DNA of 64,000 nucleotides, taken from positions 496,001 to 560,000 of the forward strand of contig NZ_CP060723.1 in NCBI RefSeq assembly GCF_014395225.1. The letters run 5' to 3'. Positions 27,103 through 36,145 of this stretch are shown here, in pieces. The notes under the pieces were generated by a model. The model had not been told where the DNA came from, made no database searches, and saw only the letters and a program-made list of their open reading frames with translations. The DNA is from Pedobacter roseus. GTDB lineage: Bacteria > Bacteroidota > Bacteroidia > Sphingobacteriales > Sphingobacteriaceae. The translations under genes were made by a program, and so were the position numbers. The stretch's first letter is position 1. Every line of letters begins with the position of its first letter.

Positions 27103-27637
27103 TCCATCCGATTATAAGGTCACATTTACTGATCGTTTCTTTTTCGACACTAACATTTGGTTACTACTTTACGGTACCATTGCTCACTTTCAAGAAAAAG
27201 ATCAAAAACAATATTCGAGGCTTTTTGCAAATATACTTGAACGTGGGAATTCCATATATATCACTTCACTTATCCTCTCAGAATTTGCAAATGTGCTTCT
27301 AAGAAAAGATTTTAACCAATGGATTTCTATAAATAAACTTGTTAATCAAGATTTTAAAAGAGATTTTGTAGGAACTCCAGAATATACTTCTTCAGTTGAA
27401 ATCGTCTCTGTTTTAATTAACAAAATTCTGGCATTGCCAAATATCCTTAGAATCTCAGATGATTTCACGGCGATAGACATAAGTAGCATTTTAAAACGAT
27501 TTAAAATTATTGATTACAACGATTCATATTTTTTAGAAATGGCAGAATCAAGAAAAATGGTTGTTGTTACAAATGATTCGGATTTACTAAAGATCGATTC
27601 TAATATAACTGTTATTTCACTTCAGAATAATGTTTAA
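27080..27637 (+). CDS. PIN-domain protein (predicted RNase)
   Basis: A 185-aa PIN-domain protein. Acidic metal-binding residues are Asp23 in FFFDTNIWLLLYG, Glu in ILSEFANVLL, Asp in IIDYNDSYFLEMAE and Asp in VVTNDSDLL, the full set for an active metal-dependent RNase. Starts at 27080 or 27089 both overlap the STAS gene end. PIN proteins are usually toxins held by an antitoxin; here the partners are a STAS protein and a STAS-ATPase, which suggests that partner-switch control gates an RNase. A hairpin at the stop codon ends the unit. Confidence 0.85.
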   Translation: MQSMESISPSDYKVTFTDRFFFDTNIWLLLYGTIAHFQEKDQKQYSRLFANILERGNSIYITSLILSEFANVLLRKDFNQWISINKLVNQDFKRDFVGTPEYTSSVEIVSVLINKILALPNILRISDDFTAIDISSILKRFKIIDYNDSYFLEMAESRKMVVVTNDSDLLKIDSNITVISLQNNV

Positions 27638-27660
27638 CGCTTAGCCAAGCGTTCTTTATA
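27636..27660 (+). terminator. Terminator at the PIN stop codon
   Basis: AACGCTT-AGCC-AAGCGTT (27636-27653) begins in the PIN stop codon and is followed by CTTTAT. The 27661-28279 stretch after it has no supported gene apart from one dispersed repeat copy. Confidence 0.6.
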
Positions 27661-28125
27661 GCTCAGTTATTTAAAGGTATAAGTAACATTAATAGTATTA
27701 CCCGGCACTTCCTTTTATTTATCTAGTAATAGCAGCAAGGGTGTTTTAATAAACGAATATTAACAATGTGCTAGTCGCTGCTGATCGACTTGAATGATTT
27801 TAAAAAAATTAAATCACAGAAAAATTACATCTTAAAAACGATCACTGTACTTTTTAATCTATAGTCATTGGGATTACAATGTTATGGAACATTGAAAAAA
27901 GAAATATTTTGTTATTTACTACCTATAGATATTGGATACATCCTACTAAACAATCATTCGTTTGTAAACCTTCTTGACCTATATTCACAACTAGGATATT
28001 TAGCTTATCTACGTTATTGTCACAAATTTAAACTGAAAGATGATTTTGTAGTTACCGAAAATGACTGAGAATCTTCTAACAAATTCGGAGCATTATGATG
28101 GTTTATATCGAGAGTTACACAAACA

Positions 28126-28229
28126 CGAACATTAAGCTAGTGCCGGATGCTGGCCGCTCCTAATCCGATCAATAAGAAACCAAGTGGAAATTAAAGTCGG
28201 GAAAAGGTAATAAATCCCAAAAAACGATG
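28126..28229. repeat. Dispersed degenerate repeat, copy 1
   Basis: This segment (GAACATTAA, TGCCGG, a GCTGCTCC-like run, then CAAAAAACGATG) is shared with 58698-58803 in the same orientation, with many substitutions. It may be the decayed 3' end of a gene; no element family recognised. Confidence 0.5.
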
Positions 28230-28279
28230 GTAATTTTTATTATTAAATCAAAAAGATAATCTTTTAAAATTTTATTAAA

Positions 28280-28585
28280 ATGGATTCATACAAACCAATA
28301 ATACTATTTTTAGCCGAAGCATTAGCGTTGGCTTTAGTCATCGGTTCATCAACATACTTTTCCCTGAAAGGTGTATTTGGTGCAAATGTAAGATGGTATA
28401 AGGTGTTTCTTGTGGTATGGGTACTGCTAGCAATTATCATTGGTGCTTTGAAGCCAAACAAAATTGAACAATATCAGATAAGTAGTTCAATCTTCGCTAG
28501 CTTTGTTATACTCGGTTTGTTCGGCTTAATCAGGATTCTAGTTCGCTGGATTAAAAATAGAAATAAAGCACCAGATACTTTATAG
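28280..28585 (+). CDS. Small membrane protein, 101 aa
   Basis: Three hydrophobic segments can be seen, at about 6-27, 39-57 and 70-88, and the C-terminal tail is basic (RWIKNRNKAPD). There is no known domain. It stands alone, 250 bases before the cassette at 28842-30202. ATG is well defined by the preceding AATTTTATTAAA. Confidence 0.55.
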   Translation: MDSYKPIILFLAEALALALVIGSSTYFSLKGVFGANVRWYKVFLVVWVLLAIIIGALKPNKIEQYQISSSIFASFVILGLFGLIRILVRWIKNRNKAPDTL

Positions 28586-28648
28586 ATAGAATTTTCAATC
28601 TGACCTTTCCAATATCCTCATTATGAGTACATTATAGAATTCAGGTGT

Positions 28649-28742
28649 GAAATTCATATCCGATTATCTTCAATACTATATGTATAAAAATAATATAGAT
28701 AAAAAGACTTCGAACCTTGAAGTAAATCCTAAGCCACCTTAG
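28649..28742 (+). repeat. Duplicated gene fragment (copy of 53880-53934)
   Basis: The first 56 bases match 53880-53934 (CTTCAATACTATATG core, then TAAAAA and AATATAGAT). In one frame it reads KFISDYLQYYMYKNNIDKK and stops at 28742. The other copy reads KFRSDYLQYYMSKNNIDE and continues further. Both appear to be pieces of one lost protein family. Confidence 0.5.
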
Positions 28743-28814
28743 TTATTCTTTAAGCCTTGCTTTTATTGTGGAAAAATATTTGTAACAATAAAATTACATT
28801 CGGTAACAGATGAT

Positions 28815-28822
28815 TATATTTG
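28815..28822 (+). promoter_or_regulatory. Probable -7 element
   Basis: TATATTTG matches the Bacteroidota -7 consensus TAnnTTTG, 20 bases before the ATG at 28842. The -33 position has only a weak match, so strength is uncertain. Confidence 0.45.
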
Positions 28823-28841
28823 ATTTAAGAAAAAATCAGAT

Positions 28842-29069
28842 ATGGGAACAATTAAATCAGTATTAGATCACTATAAAAACAATGCTTACAGAATCGTAAT
28901 TGAAAGGTTAATAGGTGAGGGATTTTTAGATGAGGTAAAAGCCGTTGGCGGTGAATTGGTAGTTGATGAAGTAAAGGGAAGCTATAAATTAGTTAATACC
29001 CCGAATGAATTGGTGCAGAGAATTAACAACTATTTAAAAACTCTAAAGGTAAAGGACAATGATAATTAA
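28842..29069 (+). CDS. Hypothetical protein, 75 aa (cassette gene 1)
   Basis: A small soluble protein with helices at the start (VLDHYKNNAYRIVIERLIGEG) and a beta hairpin (GGELVVDEVKGSYKLV). It resembles a winged-helix fold only loosely. It overlaps the next gene by 11 bases, so they are translated together. Function unknown. Confidence 0.65.
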   Translation: MGTIKSVLDHYKNNAYRIVIERLIGEGFLDEVKAVGGELVVDEVKGSYKLVNTPNELVQRINNYLKTLKVKDNDN

Positions 29070-29574
29070 TAACATCGATGATTTACTGAAATACCTAGAA
29101 CAATACACTCTTTTGCCTGTAAGTAAATCAACATTGACTTCGGAACAAAAGGTTATCGATGAAGCGGAGAGGAAAAATCTAGTTTATCAAAGCAGTAACC
29201 ATACATATAAGTTGGATAGCTTAGGGTATGATGTTTTAAAGTCTCGTTTAAGCTGGGAACAATTTAGTCAGTTACAGAATGCTAAACATCAATATGGTAT
29301 TGGTACGGCCTTAGCAAATGCAGGAATGAGTGAGGGTTTATCTAATTCGATGAAATATGCAGAAGAGGTAAAAGCAAGAAGTAGTTATATTGAAGCCCTT
29401 GAAAGAGTAGCGAGTAAACCGCAAGTATTACCGTTAGCCCCTGAATTATCTAACTGGCAAAAGTTTGTGAATTTACAGGATAGCCCAAAGCTAAATCAAC
29501 GTATTGCATTTTGGGCAGGTGTCGGGGGTATCGTCAGTACCATTATTGCAATTGGTTTATTGTTTACCTTATAA
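29059..29574 (+). CDS. Tail-anchored hypothetical protein, 171 aa (cassette gene 2)
   Basis: The N-terminal 70 residues are a small alpha/beta domain, the middle is helical (AEEVKARSSYIEALERVA), and the last 20 residues form one membrane helix (WAGVGGIVSTIIAIGLLF). It would be anchored in the inner membrane with its bulk in the cytoplasm. It lies between the 75-aa and 196-aa genes in a tight unit. No family recognised. Confidence 0.65.
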   Translation: MIINNIDDLLKYLEQYTLLPVSKSTLTSEQKVIDEAERKNLVYQSSNHTYKLDSLGYDVLKSRLSWEQFSQLQNAKHQYGIGTALANAGMSEGLSNSMKYAEEVKARSSYIEALERVASKPQVLPLAPELSNWQKFVNLQDSPKLNQRIAFWAGVGGIVSTIIAIGLLFTL

Positions 29575-29611
29575 GTTTCGATGAGTATATTTGAGAATTA
29601 ACAATCTCGAT

Positions 29612-30202
29612 ATGCAAGATGAAATTTTCTTAGGCTTAAACAAAGATCAATTACTGGCAGCCATTGCAATAGTATTAACAATCATTGGTGCTATCTGGTA
29701 TTTAATAACTCTTCTCAATAAAAGAAAATTAACTGGCAGTAAGTTAACAATACAGCTAAAACAATTAAATTTTTGGAGCGCACCAAAACATTTGGTACAG
29801 CCAGAATTTGATGATGAGGGTTTTGTTATTAGAGATTTATCTATTGTTAGGCATTACATCACATATAGGTTAGATTTAATTATTACTAATAATTCTGAAT
29901 ACACTGCGTATTTTCCAAAGCTATATTTCAAGGATTCAATAAATCCGTTTGTTGAGTTGCAAAGCTTAGACGAGCATGAACCAATTTTATCTGGTGCATC
30001 AAAAACGCTTACAGCTGTATTAGCTGAAAACAGCGATACACTACCAACTGAAAGAAAACGAGGTAATGAAGAACCAATTGCAATGAAAGATTTACAGATT
30101 CTTATTGAGTGTCAAAATAGCTATGGCGCAAAATTTTATTCAATGTTTGTTGGTGCAACAAAAAAGAACACATTTCATAAATTCAAACCAAAGTTCAAAT
30201 AA
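29612..30202 (+). CDS. N-terminally anchored hypothetical protein, 196 aa (cassette gene 3)
   Basis: One membrane helix at about residues 14-34 (LLAAIAIVLTIIGAIWYLIT) is followed by a 150-aa domain rich in beta strands, ending in a basic tail (KKNTFHKFKPKFK). The start at 29612 is chosen over an upstream TTG because MQDEIFLGLN directly precedes the helix. It is last in the unit, 38 bases after gene 2. Function unknown; pairing of a tail-anchored and an N-anchored protein suggests a membrane complex. Confidence 0.65.
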   Translation: MQDEIFLGLNKDQLLAAIAIVLTIIGAIWYLITLLNKRKLTGSKLTIQLKQLNFWSAPKHLVQPEFDDEGFVIRDLSIVRHYITYRLDLIITNNSEYTAYFPKLYFKDSINPFVELQSLDEHEPILSGASKTLTAVLAENSDTLPTERKRGNEEPIAMKDLQILIECQNSYGAKFYSMFVGATKKNTFHKFKPKFK

Positions 30203-30329
30203 AAAATTAAATCACTAGTCCCAGCAAATCCCTAATACCAATCTAAATAAGGGGAGAACTTGTTTTTTCTATTACATATTTCTCAACCGCTCAAACAAAC
30301 TCCCTAATTTTTTTCCATTTTGATTGACG

Positions 30330-30698
30330 TTAAATTGAATTCGATTTTATCTCTTTAATTTCTATTATTCGTTCTTCAAACTGCTTACTCTCACTTCCGT
30401 CTTTATTCAGCTTCGGAACTTTTTCGTAGGTTATTTCAATCATATCATATTCCTGAACCCCTTTCGGGATTAATTCTATAACTGATTTCATTTTTAATGC
30501 TTTAGCAATAAGATTTAAATGTCTTATGCTATACTTATCCGGTTGGCCCAATGCCTCAACTTTTCCGACAAAACTTTTACTAAGTTTCATTTCCCCGCTT
30601 AGTTCTCTTTGGGAAAAGCCTTTGTCTTCCCTTAATTGCTTGACTTTAAGAATAATCTTATAATCTAACTCTGATATGATTGTTGAATATTTTTTCAT
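30330..30698 (-). CDS. XRE-family HTH regulator
   Basis: A 122-aa protein. Residues 15-75 are a Cro/C1-type helix-turn-helix: VKQLREDKGFSQRELSGEMK, then SKSFVGKVE and the NLIAKAL recognition end. The last 45 residues are acidic/basic mixed and may hold a partner-binding site. It faces the three-gene membrane cassette convergently. An inverted repeat just ahead of its start (30705-30722) could be its own operator. Confidence 0.85.
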   Translation of the reverse strand: MKKYSTIISELDYKIILKVKQLREDKGFSQRELSGEMKLSKSFVGKVEALGQPDKYSIRHLNLIAKALKMKSVIELIPKGVQEYDMIEITYEKVPKLNKDGSESKQFEERIIEIKEIKSNSI

Positions 30699-30704
30699 AA
30701 AAAT

Positions 30705-30722
30705 GCTCCTATTATTTGGAGC
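30705..30722. promoter_or_regulatory. Operator-like inverted repeat
   Basis: GCTCC-N8-GGAGC sits 7 bases ahead of the XRE start codon. It also overlaps the -33 element of the divergent promoter at 30716-30745, so one protein bound here could control both directions. Confidence 0.5.
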
Positions 30723-30745
30723 GTAATTTTGTTTTACTATATTTG
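30716..30745 (+). promoter_or_regulatory. Consensus promoter with no protein gene downstream
   Basis: TTG, exactly 19 bases, then TATATTTG: a full match to the Bacteroidota consensus on the plus strand. No supported protein gene begins for the next 1.1 kb. Confidence 0.6.
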
Positions 30746-30890
30746 TATATCAGTTATTTATAGCGACAAATAGAGTTAGGGATAACCTGGCTTTTTACGA
30801 TGTCACTCATGAAACGAAACCGCTAATTTCCCCATGAGTCGACCGTGAGTTCGCCAATACTATTGAGTTTTGTATCTTCGCATACTTATT

Positions 30891-31109
30891 CAATAGGGCG
30901 AGCTTTGCGTGAGACTTTCGGGGAGCTTGGATTAATTTCCAAGGGGTTCTTAGCGGTACCAGTTTCGAAAGCAGTAAAGTTCGCCCTATTGGATTTTCCA
31001 ATCTGGTTTACTTTTGCTTTTGAGGTACATCGTTTTACATAAAAATTACCGTTTATGAAAACGAAAAAATTACGCGCCATCATTTTGTACCACTTCGGGG
31101 AAGGGGTAC
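30891..31109 (+). ncRNA. Candidate structured RNA
   Basis: Bases 30891-30906 pair over 16 positions with 30976-30991 (one G-U wobble). Inside are a nested CTTTCG/CGAAAG stem (30913-30918 with 30966-30971) and a CTTGG/CCAAG hairpin. After it, 31087-31109 forms a second long hairpin (GTACC, CTTC, loop, GAAG, GGTAC). The segment starts about 140 bases past the consensus promoter. No known RNA family is recognised. Open frames on both strands in this stretch lack good starts. Confidence 0.35.
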
Positions 31110-31875
31110 TTCGGTTTTCCCTTAAACTCTTTTTAAAGAACGTTATTTGTTCTCCGTCGTAATGCGCGCTGGATTTTTCCGAGTATAAAATAGCCCAAAG
31201 AAAACAGGGTTTGGTGTGAGAGAGCGCACTGATTCCCGGTGGGTTAATTTAGCTTGGTGCCCAGCCCTTTATTGCGGTTTAGGCAAAGGAGCATACTATG
31301 GTTATTCGCATTCCCAAGGTAGGTATCTTTTTTCTAATACGCAATACGGTTTACTGTATCTGCATATTTTATGTGGAGGGGGCTGGTTTTTACTTTTTTT
31401 TTCTAACATAAATATAAACCGGAGCGTATGGGCCTAAATGAAAAGTATCGTTTTGACAGGCTTTACGCGTTAAAGCCAAAGAATCCTGTTTGAGGGGTGA
31501 CAGGGCAGGCAGGGACCTAAATTGTTAATGATTCTTAAGGTTCTTTGATAATGCAGTCTGCCCTGTTCTTTTGTTTTTGTGTTCTTGTGCTCTTGCTAGT
31601 GGGTTCGTGCTCTTGGCGATTAGGTTTTCCTTTTGTTTCTAAAAAATATAAAGGGTTTGCCGTAAGGGGGGAGTATTATTCTGAATTTTTTGGCTGGAAT
31701 TCCTGCTGTGTACTGTCTGTGAGGGGCGGCGGCAAATTGTAGTGTGGGCTTGGGATATGATTCCGGTTATTGCTTTTTATCAATCAACTTTAACCAAACC
31801 AACACAACCAGATTATGGAAGTCAGGCTTTGCTTTGGCTTTAATCAATTAATATATTTTATGTGACCGTTAATTT
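31110..31875. other. Gene-poor region ahead of the TlpA/SusCD locus
   Basis: It contains several G-rich stretches and short, weak ORFs (31216-31437 and 31545-31742, the latter with a lipoprotein-like start). Codon use and length do not allow me to call a gene. It may be leader sequence. Confidence 0.3.
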
Positions 31876-32151
31876 ATGACTTTATCTGATGATAATCCTG
31901 GAATGCCTTCTTTGAAAACAGCTCATCAGGTGCTGGAATTATTTTATGGTAAGTATAGTGTCGATAAGATAAAACTGGTATTGCTGGAGTCGTTTCAGGG
32001 ATACGCTTTAAATGAAAAAAAGGGCTTTCTGAATCTTGGTATTAGTGAACAGGACGTGGGTGAGGTTTTCGATGGCCTGATCGAAATGGTAGAGGCGGTA
32101 CGGGCATTGATTGAAGATGGTAATATCGATGGCCTTGGTCCTAAAGCTTAA
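31876..32151 (+). CDS. Hypothetical protein, 91 aa
   Basis: A soluble, acidic, mostly helical protein (TAHQVLELFYGKYSVDKIKL, then DVGEVFDGLIEMVEAVRALI). No known domain. It precedes the TlpA gene by 200 bases on the same strand and could be its leader gene or a partner of the locus. Confidence 0.6.
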   Translation: MTLSDDNPGMPSLKTAHQVLELFYGKYSVDKIKLVLLESFQGYALNEKKGFLNLGISEQDVGEVFDGLIEMVEAVRALIEDGNIDGLGPKA

Positions 32152-32350
32152 GAGAGGTTACAGTTCAATTTCTAATTTTTTTACGTTTTTAATCAATCAA
32201 AATTAAGCTTAAATGATGCTTCCTGCTATTGCTATGCCCTTTTTTTTGGGATTTATGCCGAGGGATAATAATGTTTTGTGGTGGTTTTTCAGCTTTGGGA
32301 AACCCGGATACCTGATGTTATCACTAATGTACCTGTTAACTAAACTAATC

Positions 32351-32947
32351 ATGAAAAAAAATATTTATTGTGTTTTATTGCTGCTTTGCAGTATGTGTAC
32401 CGGCCTATGGGCTCAGGGCAAGCGAGTGGATTCTATCGCACCCCTTTATGTAGGGGCAAAGCTGCCGCGTGCGCTTTTTACTTTAGAGAGTAAGGTGCTT
32501 AAAGGCAGGCAACTGTCGTCTAGCTCGCTTTCCAGAGATTTTAATAAGCTGATTATTATTGATTTCTGGGCAAGCTGGTGTGGCTCCTGTCTGAAAAAGT
32601 TTCCGCTTTTGGAGAAAATGCAGGAAAAGTATCCTTATGATCTTAAAGTTTTGCTGGTGAATTCATTGGGGACCGGTGATACCGCCACCTCGCTGATTGC
32701 AAAGGCTGGGCCGGATGGGGCTTTCGCTGAGATGACTCTGCCTTTTGTGGTGGAGGATGAACTGTTTTTGAAGGCTTTTCCGCACCGGGCTATCCCGCAT
32801 TATGTCTGGGTAATCGGTGGAGAGGTGGAAGGGATTACTTCAAGTGATTTTTTGACAGAAGAAAACGTGGTAATGATGGTGGAGCGTAACCGTAAGCATG
32901 TGCAGACGGTGAGTAAACTAAAGCGGTTTAAGGAGCCAAAGGATTAG
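32351..32947 (+). CDS. TlpA-family thioredoxin-like protein
   Basis: A 198-aa secreted thiol-disulfide protein. It has a signal peptide (MKKNIYCVLLLLCSMC, cleavage near WAQG). The thioredoxin fold shows IIIDFWASWCGSCLKKFP with active-site Cys77 and Cys80, and a cis-Pro near HRAIPHYVW. I prefer ATG 32351 over an upstream ATG at 32213 because it gives a clean signal peptide. It precedes the SusC gene by 2 bases, so the two are one operon. It could keep cysteines of periplasmic substrates reduced, in line with the MauE-like gene downstream. Confidence 0.88.
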   Translation: MKKNIYCVLLLLCSMCTGLWAQGKRVDSIAPLYVGAKLPRALFTLESKVLKGRQLSSSSLSRDFNKLIIIDFWASWCGSCLKKFPLLEKMQEKYPYDLKVLLVNSLGTGDTATSLIAKAGPDGAFAEMTLPFVVEDELFLKAFPHRAIPHYVWVIGGEVEGITSSDFLTEENVVMMVERNRKHVQTVSKLKRFKEPKD

Positions 32948-32949
32948 TT

Positions 32950-35900
32950 ATGGGCAGGATTATTTTAGTTTTTGTTTTGCTCCTGTCTATTTCAGGGGTG
33001 AGGGCGCAGGATGCTTTGAAAGGATTGGTTGTGGATGGAACAGGGAAAGGGATTGCAGGGGTAGTGGTAAAAGCCGGGGCCGGTAGCCAGGTGCTGACCG
33101 GAGATGATGGTTCGTTTGCCTTGGGACTAAAGGCAGGTAGGGTTAAATTGTCGTTTTCGGCGATGAACTTTAGAAGGCTGGATACCGTGGTGGTTGTACC
33201 TTTTGCAGGTTTGTTTTCGGTAGTGCTTACCGGAAAGGACCAGGAGCTGGGAACAGTGGAAGTGAGTACAGGTTACCAGACCTTGCCCAAAGAGCGGGCG
33301 ACAGGATCGTTTCTGAAGTTATCGGGTAAGCTGCTGAATGAGCAGGTGGGTACCGATATTATCTCAAGGCTGGAAGGGGTGACCAGTAGCCTGAGCATAG
33401 ACCGTAAGAGTAATGGGGGTGATGGCTACGGGATTATTATTCGCGGGATCGGTACGCTGCAGGGACCGCGCAGCCCGCTCATTGTGCTGGATAACTTTCC
33501 TTATGAGGGGGATCTGGGTAACATCAATCCCAATGATGTTGAAAGCATAACCGTTTTACGTGATGCGGCTGCGGCATCGATATGGGGTGCAAGGGCAGGG
33601 AATGGGGTGATTGTGATCAATACCAAAAAGGCCAGGTTTAATGATAAACTTAAGGTATCTTTTTCGGGCAATCTGAAAGTGACCGGAAAGCCTGACCAGT
33701 ATTACCAGAGCAGGATTAGTGTCAGTGATTTTATAGATCTTGAAAATTATCTTTTTGACAAAGGCTATTACAGCAGCTTTGAAACGGACAATTCGCACCC
33801 GCCGCTGTCTGAGGTGGTTGAGCTGCGGATTGCAGCGCGCGACAAATTGATCAGTGAGGCGGATGCGCGTTCAAGGATTGACGCGCTGAGGGGCTATGAT
33901 TTGCGTGAGCAGCTTAACCGTTATGTTTTTGAAAATGCTACTGCGCAGCAATACAATTTGCAGCTGGGGGCGGGCACGGAGAAAAGGAACTGGCTGCTTT
34001 CTGCAGGGTATGATCATAATGTCAGCTCCCTTGCTGCGCCCTTTAGCCGTTACAATGTAAAGGCAGAGCAGAACTTTAAGCTTGGTACCAGGTTAAACCT
34101 GACCGGAAACCTGATGCTGACCCTTTCCAATAGTAAGAGCGGCAAGACCGATCCATCGCAAATCAGCTCATCCACCGGCATCCTTCCGCCATATACGCAG
34201 TTGGCAGATGGGCAGGGGAATGCGCTTGCAGTAATCAGGGATTACAGGACGGGCTATATTAATACCGCTGGCAACGGGAAGCTTTTGGACTGGTCCTATT
34301 ATCCGCTGGAAGATTATAAGTATTCCAGCTCGGTAAATAAGGTGAATGATGTTCTGGCATCTTTAAGGGCAGCCTATCAGCTGACCGGATGGCTAAAGCT
34401 GGCAGGTACCTACCAATTTGAGCAGCAGGACGGGCAGATAACAACCATTAATAGTCCGCAAAGTTATTATGTACGTAATCTGGTGAATGTGTTTTCTTCC
34501 ATCGATGCCTCTGGATCGCTAAAGCGGAATATACCCCTGGGCAGTATCCGGGATCAGGATTATTCCTTGCTGAAAGCACATAATGCAAGGGTGCAGGCAG
34601 ATATCAATAAACTGATGGGCAGACATTCGCTCTCGGGGATCATCGGCGGGGAGATCAGGAGTACCGGGGTTCAGACCAGCACAGGGCGGATATATGGGCT
34701 GAATGAGTCCACTTTAAGTACTTCGGTTGTTGATTATTTAAATCCCGTTAAAACCTTTGTTACCGGAAATACCCAAAATGTGCCCAACAGGGATGGTTTG
34801 GGAAGAACGCTGAACCGTTATGTTTCCCTGTTTGCTAATCTGGCCTATACCTTTGATGATCGTTATACGCTTTCATTAAGCGGGAGGCGGGATGCTTCCA
34901 ATCTGTATGGCCTAAATACCAATGATAAATGGAACCCTTTGTTTTCGTCCGGGTTTGCGTGGGATCTTTCAAAAGAAAAATTCTGGGAGGAGGCCTGCTT
35001 TCCTTTTTGAAACTCAGGACAACTTTTGGGGCAAGCGGGAACACTGACCCAAGCACAACAGCTGTGACCACCATTACCTATTCGGGCTTCAATTCTGTAT
35101 TTACCCAAAGCCCTTACGCGCTGTTTAGTAATTATGCCAATCCGGAACTAAAGTGGGAGCGTGTGTTTATGTTCAATGCGGGGCTCGACTTTGCTTTACG
35201 TGGAAACAGAATAAAGGGCAGCCTGGAATATTACCGCAAAAAATCTGTTGACCTTTTGGCGCTGACCCCGATAGACTTGACGGCCGGGGTGGGTGCTACG
35301 CTAGTGAAGAATTCAGGCGTGATATCGGGGGATGGGGTGGACCTGGAACTCAGCAGCCGCAATATTACGGGCAGGTTCAGCTGGTCTTCTGACTTCTTTT
35401 TGAATTATTATAAGGATAAGGTGATTAAGAATTACAACAGCACTTTTAATGGCAGGGGAAGGCTGAACGGGAATGTTTCCTATACCGGGTTTGTGGGATA
35501 TCCGCTTTACGGGATGATTTCTTTCAAATGGGCAGGACTGGATCCTAATACAGGAGATCCGCAGGGGATATTGAACGGAGCGGTGAGTAAGGATTACAAT
35601 GCGCTAATGGGCAGCTCGCTTAAATTCGAGGATATGGTATACCATGGTACCGCACTCCCCATATTTACTGGTGGGCTGGGTAATAGTTTCGCTTATGCCG
35701 GTTTGACCCTCAGTTTCAGGATGAGCTTTAAGCTTGGGTATTATTTCAGGAAAAATGTGCTCGATTATGGCTCACTCATGATAGGCAGGGAAGGAACGGC
35801 TGATTATGCAAATCGGTGGCAAAAACCCGGTGATGAACTGCGGACCAATGTGCCAAGCCTGGTTTATCCCAACTCGGACCTCAGGGATGAGTTTTACTGG

Positions 35901-36134
35901 GGGTCGGAGGTTAATGTACTCAAAGGGGACCATATCCGCATGCAGTATGTGAACTTAGGCTATGACGTTAGGCTGCCTGGTGGAAAGAAAGCAGCCTTTT
36001 CCAAGTTTCAGGTGTTTGTGGTGGCAAGTAATCTGGGGATCATCTGGCGGGCAAACAAGGAGCACATTGATCCGGACTTTAACGGTATACCGGATGCAAA
36101 AAGCATTGCATTTGGTTTTAAATCATCTTTATAA
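32950..36134 (+). pseudogene. SusC/RagA-type TonB-dependent receptor, one frameshift
   Basis: Two frames together encode one outer-membrane receptor of about 1060 aa. The first frame (32950-35010) has a signal peptide, a carboxypeptidase-regulatory-like beta domain (ALKGLVVDGTGKGIAGVVVK), a plug domain with TLPKERATGSF and NPNDVESITVLRDAAAASIW, and most of the barrel. Near 34993 one G is missing: the sequence should read FWEEGLLSFLKLR and then continues in the frame ending at 36134 through ASGNTDPS to the C-terminal barrel strand. This type pairs with SusD to import large molecules. As sequenced it would make a truncated protein. It could also be a sequencing error or phase variation at the G/A run. 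Confidence 0.85.
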
Positions 36135-36145
36135 TCTTAAGCGAT

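Noticed and set aside
27868..28068. ORF of 66 aa after the PIN gene
   Set aside because: AT-rich frame with no known pattern. It lies in a region that holds decayed sequence.
30807..31083. Overlapping ORFs on both strands in the foldable segment
   Set aside because: They exist on both strands at once because of the inverted repeats, and none has a convincing start.
31216..31742. Two short plus-strand ORFs, one with a lipoprotein-like start
   Set aside because: Odd amino-acid composition (Trp, Cys and Gly rich), no ribosome site and no partner. Noncoding leader is more likely.
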